Assembly (NCBI GenBank): GCA_027627225.1
Contig: CM051040.1
Location: forward strand, 25,106,134 to 25,170,133
Direction of reading: 5' to 3'
Source of the DNA: Congeria kusceri
Taxonomy: Eukaryota; Mollusca; Bivalvia; Myida; Dreissenidae
Length of the DNA: 64,000 nt
Of the stretch, positions 60,936 to 64,000 are shown one piece after another. Below the pieces are notes generated by a model. That model saw only the letters and a list, made by a program, of their open reading frames with translations, was not told the origin of the DNA and did not search any database. The position numbers were made by a program, and so were the translations under genes. Within the stretch, counting starts at the first letter, position 1. Each line of letters opens with the position of its first letter.

Positions 60936-63020
60936 TCACTTTTATCATATACTTAATTGTGCATATCTAGTCCTGATTTTGCCTGTAGCTATTTGACAAA
61001 CACCATAATAAATTCATTTTGATCAAACACATTGGTTCTTGCTGCAGAGAGTAATTTGATCACTGTAAGGGTTTCATCTTTTGTGTGGAAATATAGACAA
61101 GAGGGTCATGATGGCCCTAAAGCGCTCACCTGAGTTCAAGGTACACAAATTGTTGCAAACTTGACCTGGTGACTTACATGTCGTCTTATGGTGGTTGACA
61201 TTTGTGCCAAGTTATTTCAAAATCCATCAATATACGGCAAAATTATGGCTGAGACAGGAAGCTTCGCACAGACATACAGACGTACAGACATACAGACGGA
61301 CAGTGCGACTGCTATATGCCGCCTTCTTCGAAGGGGGGCATAAAAACGATCGAACCTCGAATAACAATAACACACAAATGATACACACAAGTAAACTGTA
61401 CTATCATGAATAACATTGCAGTCAAAGGGGAGTAACTGCGTCAATCCTATATTCCATATTAATAAGAGTTGTCTTGACCTGGTGACCTAGTTTTTGGACG
61501 CACGTGACCCAGATTCGAACTCGGCCTAGATATTGTCAAGATAAACATTCTGACCAAGTTTCATCAAGATTGAGTCATAAATGTGGCCTCTAGAGTGGTA
61601 ACAAGGTTTTTCTAAGATTTGACCTGATGACCTACTTTTTGGACGCACGTGACCCAGATTCGAACTCGGCCTAGATATTGTCAAGATAAACATTCTGACC
61701 AATTTTCATCAAGATTGGATGAAAAATGTGGCCTCTAGAGTGGTAACAAGCTAAAAGTTGACGACGCACACCGCACGACGCCGGACTTTGGGTGACCACA
61801 ATAGCTCACCTTGAGCACTGTGCTCAGGTGAGCTAAAAATGCAAGATATTATGTTATAAAGTATGTTATAAAGTATATATTGAGCTTAAAAAGCATGAAT
61901 CACAAACCTAGATAACTGTCCTGCTTCTGGCCTTCAGTCTGATCTGGGTAAGGAACAAAACCAATATTAAGGTTAGATTGATTATCTCATTGAGTAATGG
62001 TTCTAGGACTTCATACGGTGCAAAAGTATGCTCACAATTAAAGCATTTTTTTTATATTTGCATAAATAATTAAATTCTTATATATAAAACAAGAGGGCCA
62101 TGATGGCCCTGAATTGCTCACCTTAATTCACATTGTGATACTAGAGTGGTCTTAGCTGGGAGAAGATTTTTTCACTAATAATAATTATGTACAATATGGA
62201 AACCAAGTTACCAGCAGGGCGGGGCCAATTTTAACCCCTGACCCTTGCGGTTTCAGAGAAGATTTTTGAAGTTATTTACTATATAAGTCTATATAAATCA
62301 ATTGACCCCTGGGCCGTGGCAAGTTTCGACCCCGGGGCATGATTTGAACAAACTTAGCAGAGGACCACTATAAGATGTTACATATACATGCCAAATAACA
62401 AACCTCTGGGCCTTTTTTGCGGTTTCAGAGAAGATTTTTTAAGTTTTCACTATATACATATAAGGAAAACAAGTAACCCCTAGGGCGGGGCCAATTTCGA
62501 TCCCAGGGTAATGATTTGAACAAACTTGGTAGAGGACCACCATACGATGTTACACACCAAATATTAAACCCCTGACCCTTGTGGTTTCAAAGAAGATTTT
62601 TTAAGTTTTCATTTTTTAAATCTATTTTTAGCTCTGGTGACCTACATATGCAATGGACCGGAACGATTTGAACAACTTTGAAAGAGGGTCACCCAAGGAT
62701 CATTCCTGTGAAGTTTCATTAAAATCTGCCAAGGGGTTAAGGAGGAGAAGTCGTTAGAAGAAAAAGTTAACGCACGCACGCACTGACGGACGACGGACAA
62801 AAGGCGATCCTAAAAGCTCCCCATGAGCACTATGTACTCAGGTGAGCTAAAAATACACACACATATACATAATATGCACATTGTATTGTGACATTAAGAA
62901 CCTTTTTGACAATAAATAGTTAGAATATATATTGTATATATATTTATGTACCTATAGCCAACTGCAAGTCGCTGTAGAAAATTTCCAAAGTTGTACTTAA
63001 TTTCTTTCTTTTGAGGATTT
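60152..63020 (-). CDS. BRCA1: BRCA1-like gene, upstream linker exons (5' end outside window)
   Basis: Exons on the minus strand: 63020-62952 (ILKRKKLSTTLEIFYSDLQL), 61943-61908 (QTEGQKQDSYL), then three copies of one 99-nt exon: 60814-60716, 60478-60380 and 60250-60152 (DDGHDAAVEDTQLVH, then RDNIEQSHTQ). Every exon is phase 1 to phase 1, so each could be skipped or duplicated without a frame change. This stretch is low-complexity and acidic, as expected for the poorly conserved linker before the BRCT pair of BRCA1. The gene continues upstream beyond 64000; RING and other N-terminal parts are not in the window. Confidence 0.7.
61096..61836 (+). mobile_element. Family A element with core 2
   Basis: Starts ACAAGAGGGTCATGATGGCC, GCTCACCTGAG; ends AGCTCACCTTGAGCACTGTG with CTCAGGTGAGCTAA, a near-perfect 31-base palindrome. 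The core holds a family C fragment (61175-61345) and two core-2 units (GACGCACGTGACCCAGATTC, at 61490 and 61640). Inside a BRCA1-like intron. Confidence 0.82.
62088..62850 (+). mobile_element. Family A element with core 1
   Basis: Starts AACAAGAGGGCCATGATGGC; ends TGAGCACTATGTACTCAGG then TGAGCTAA. The core is about four diverged units of the type at 29.7-30.9 kb (GAGGACCAC.ATA, CTTGCGGTTTCAGAG). Inside a BRCA1-like intron. Confidence 0.82.
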
Positions 63021-63049
63021 CTGCAACATAAACATGATATTAAAACAAA

Positions 63050-63390
63050 CATTAAGATCATTCAGCTCTGAAAGTTTGAGCGAAATCCGCCAAGCAATTA
63101 AAGAGGAGTTGAAAACACAAAATTTGGGGACTGTAATTTTTTATATTCCATAGTGGAAAAACAGACAAAGGGCCATAATTCTGCCAAAACTCGTCGCAGC
63201 CAAAATTCCTTTCTTTGAGATCATCTACACATTAAGGTTATTCAACTGTGAAAGTTTCAGCGAGATCAACCCAGTAGTTAAAGAGGAGTTGAAAACACAA
63301 GCTTCGTGACGTACGTACGCACGTATGTGTACATACATACGGACGAACAAGTACAATGCTGAACGCCTCCCACTCCGTGGGGGCATAACA
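63050..63390. repeat. Short dispersed element, family D
   Basis: Two similar halves (AAAGAGGAGTTGAAAACACAA at 63102 and 63282) and an end CCCACTCCGTGGGGGCATAA containing a small hairpin. Non-coding, in the intron upstream of exon 63020. Confidence 0.6.
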
Positions 63391-63569
63391 AACTTGCTTT
63401 AGATGCCTTTTATTTAGAGTGAAATTGCATCACATTGAAGAGATGATTATGAATGTTTTTCAATTGATTATTATCTAACTAAATATCTTATAAGATCACA
63501 TATACAACCTTAAACAGTAGCTTAGGCCTCATTGAGGCTCATATCATATATGCTGATCAATATTGACAA

Positions 63570-63943
63570 GGCCAATAAAAAGTCATTTGTTTCCACTAAC
63601 ATAGCCAAAAAAATAGGGTAGGTAGGTCGGCTAAACTTTTTTTCGTTACCTTTTTTTACGATTCCGAATTTCATAAGAATATGCAATGAATATGCAATGA
63701 CATGCAGGAATCTTCCAAATCTCTATTTAACATTCTTTTTTTAGTTAATTTTAGTTCATTTAAAGTTAATTTGGTAAATATGATCGAATGTAGCATAAAC
63801 GATCTCAAACACAATAGTTATTTGAGTAAATTAAGCAAAAATGATAGAAAACTCAACATGGAATACCAAAAAAAGTTTAGGGTCGGCACAAAAAATTAGG
63901 GCTGGTCGGATTAGTGGAAACAAACAACTGTTTTTTTTATGCC
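63570..63943. mobile_element. Second copy of the Harbinger-type MITE
   Basis: Ends GGCCAATAAAAAGTCATTTG and, inverted, GGCATAAAAAAAACAGTTG, sharing GTTTGTTTCCACTAA with the copy at 26659-27110. The flanking trinucleotides (CAA left, TTA right) no longer match. Confidence 0.75.
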
Positions 63944-64000
63944 TTATCATGTATAAGCCCAAAAGCCCCAAACAGTATAACCACAAAAACCTTGAACAAG

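Overview
This is an AT-rich animal nuclear segment, most likely from a bivalve mollusc. The evidence is split genes with GT/AG introns and animal-type BRCT and HARBI1 proteins. It also holds tRNA-headed SINEs and very many dispersed elements with the hairpin ends common in bivalve genomes (for example a GAGGGCC...GCTCACCTGAG start). A dreissenid or related heterodont is my guess from remembered repeats; species cannot be proved from the text. There are no bacterial operons, ribosome binding sites, rRNA genes or CRISPR arrays. Most real genes here are split into short exons, so long open frames alone mislead.

Layout. 1-3.3 kb: exons of a decayed DNC-GQNKN family gene and a possible lone first exon. 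3.9-5.4 kb: a LINE reverse transcriptase remnant whose middle has been inverted and into which a SINE with a clean 14-bp target duplication later landed. 6.5-11.3 kb: a nearly intact LINE (LINE A, plus strand) with ORF1 and an endonuclease/RT ORF2 that follows ORF1 in the same frame after one UAG, with no AUG. 12.8-17.3 kb: a decayed minus-strand LINE (LINE B) with the same ORF1-UAG-ORF2 arrangement; its junction has expanded into five 51-bp repeats. 19-22.5 kb: SINE pieces and fold-back elements. 22.58-33.70 kb: an 11-kb PIF/Harbinger transposon with matching ends, a plus-strand HARBI1-like nuclease and a convergent minus-strand SANT/Myb-like gene, loaded with later insertions. 33.9-49.2 kb: satellite-like arrays and elements with tandem-repeat cores. 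49.9-51.5 kb: two direct repeats around a GC-rich island.

52.0-63.0 kb: the main cellular gene, on the minus strand. Eleven short exons with matching phases encode a protein whose end is a tandem BRCT region closely resembling the BRCA1 C-terminus. One 33-codon exon is present three times in frame. The last BRCT exon ends at a site that is both a TGA stop and a consensus GTGAGT splice donor. If spliced, it joins in frame to an acidic, zinc-finger, tyrosine-recombinase-like gene just downstream (55.9-52.0 kb), which itself carries frame breaks. The introns hold several hairpin-ended elements and a SINE.

How they work together: the mobile elements explain most of the window. Only the BRCA1-like gene looks like conserved host coding sequence, and LINE A looks the most recently active.
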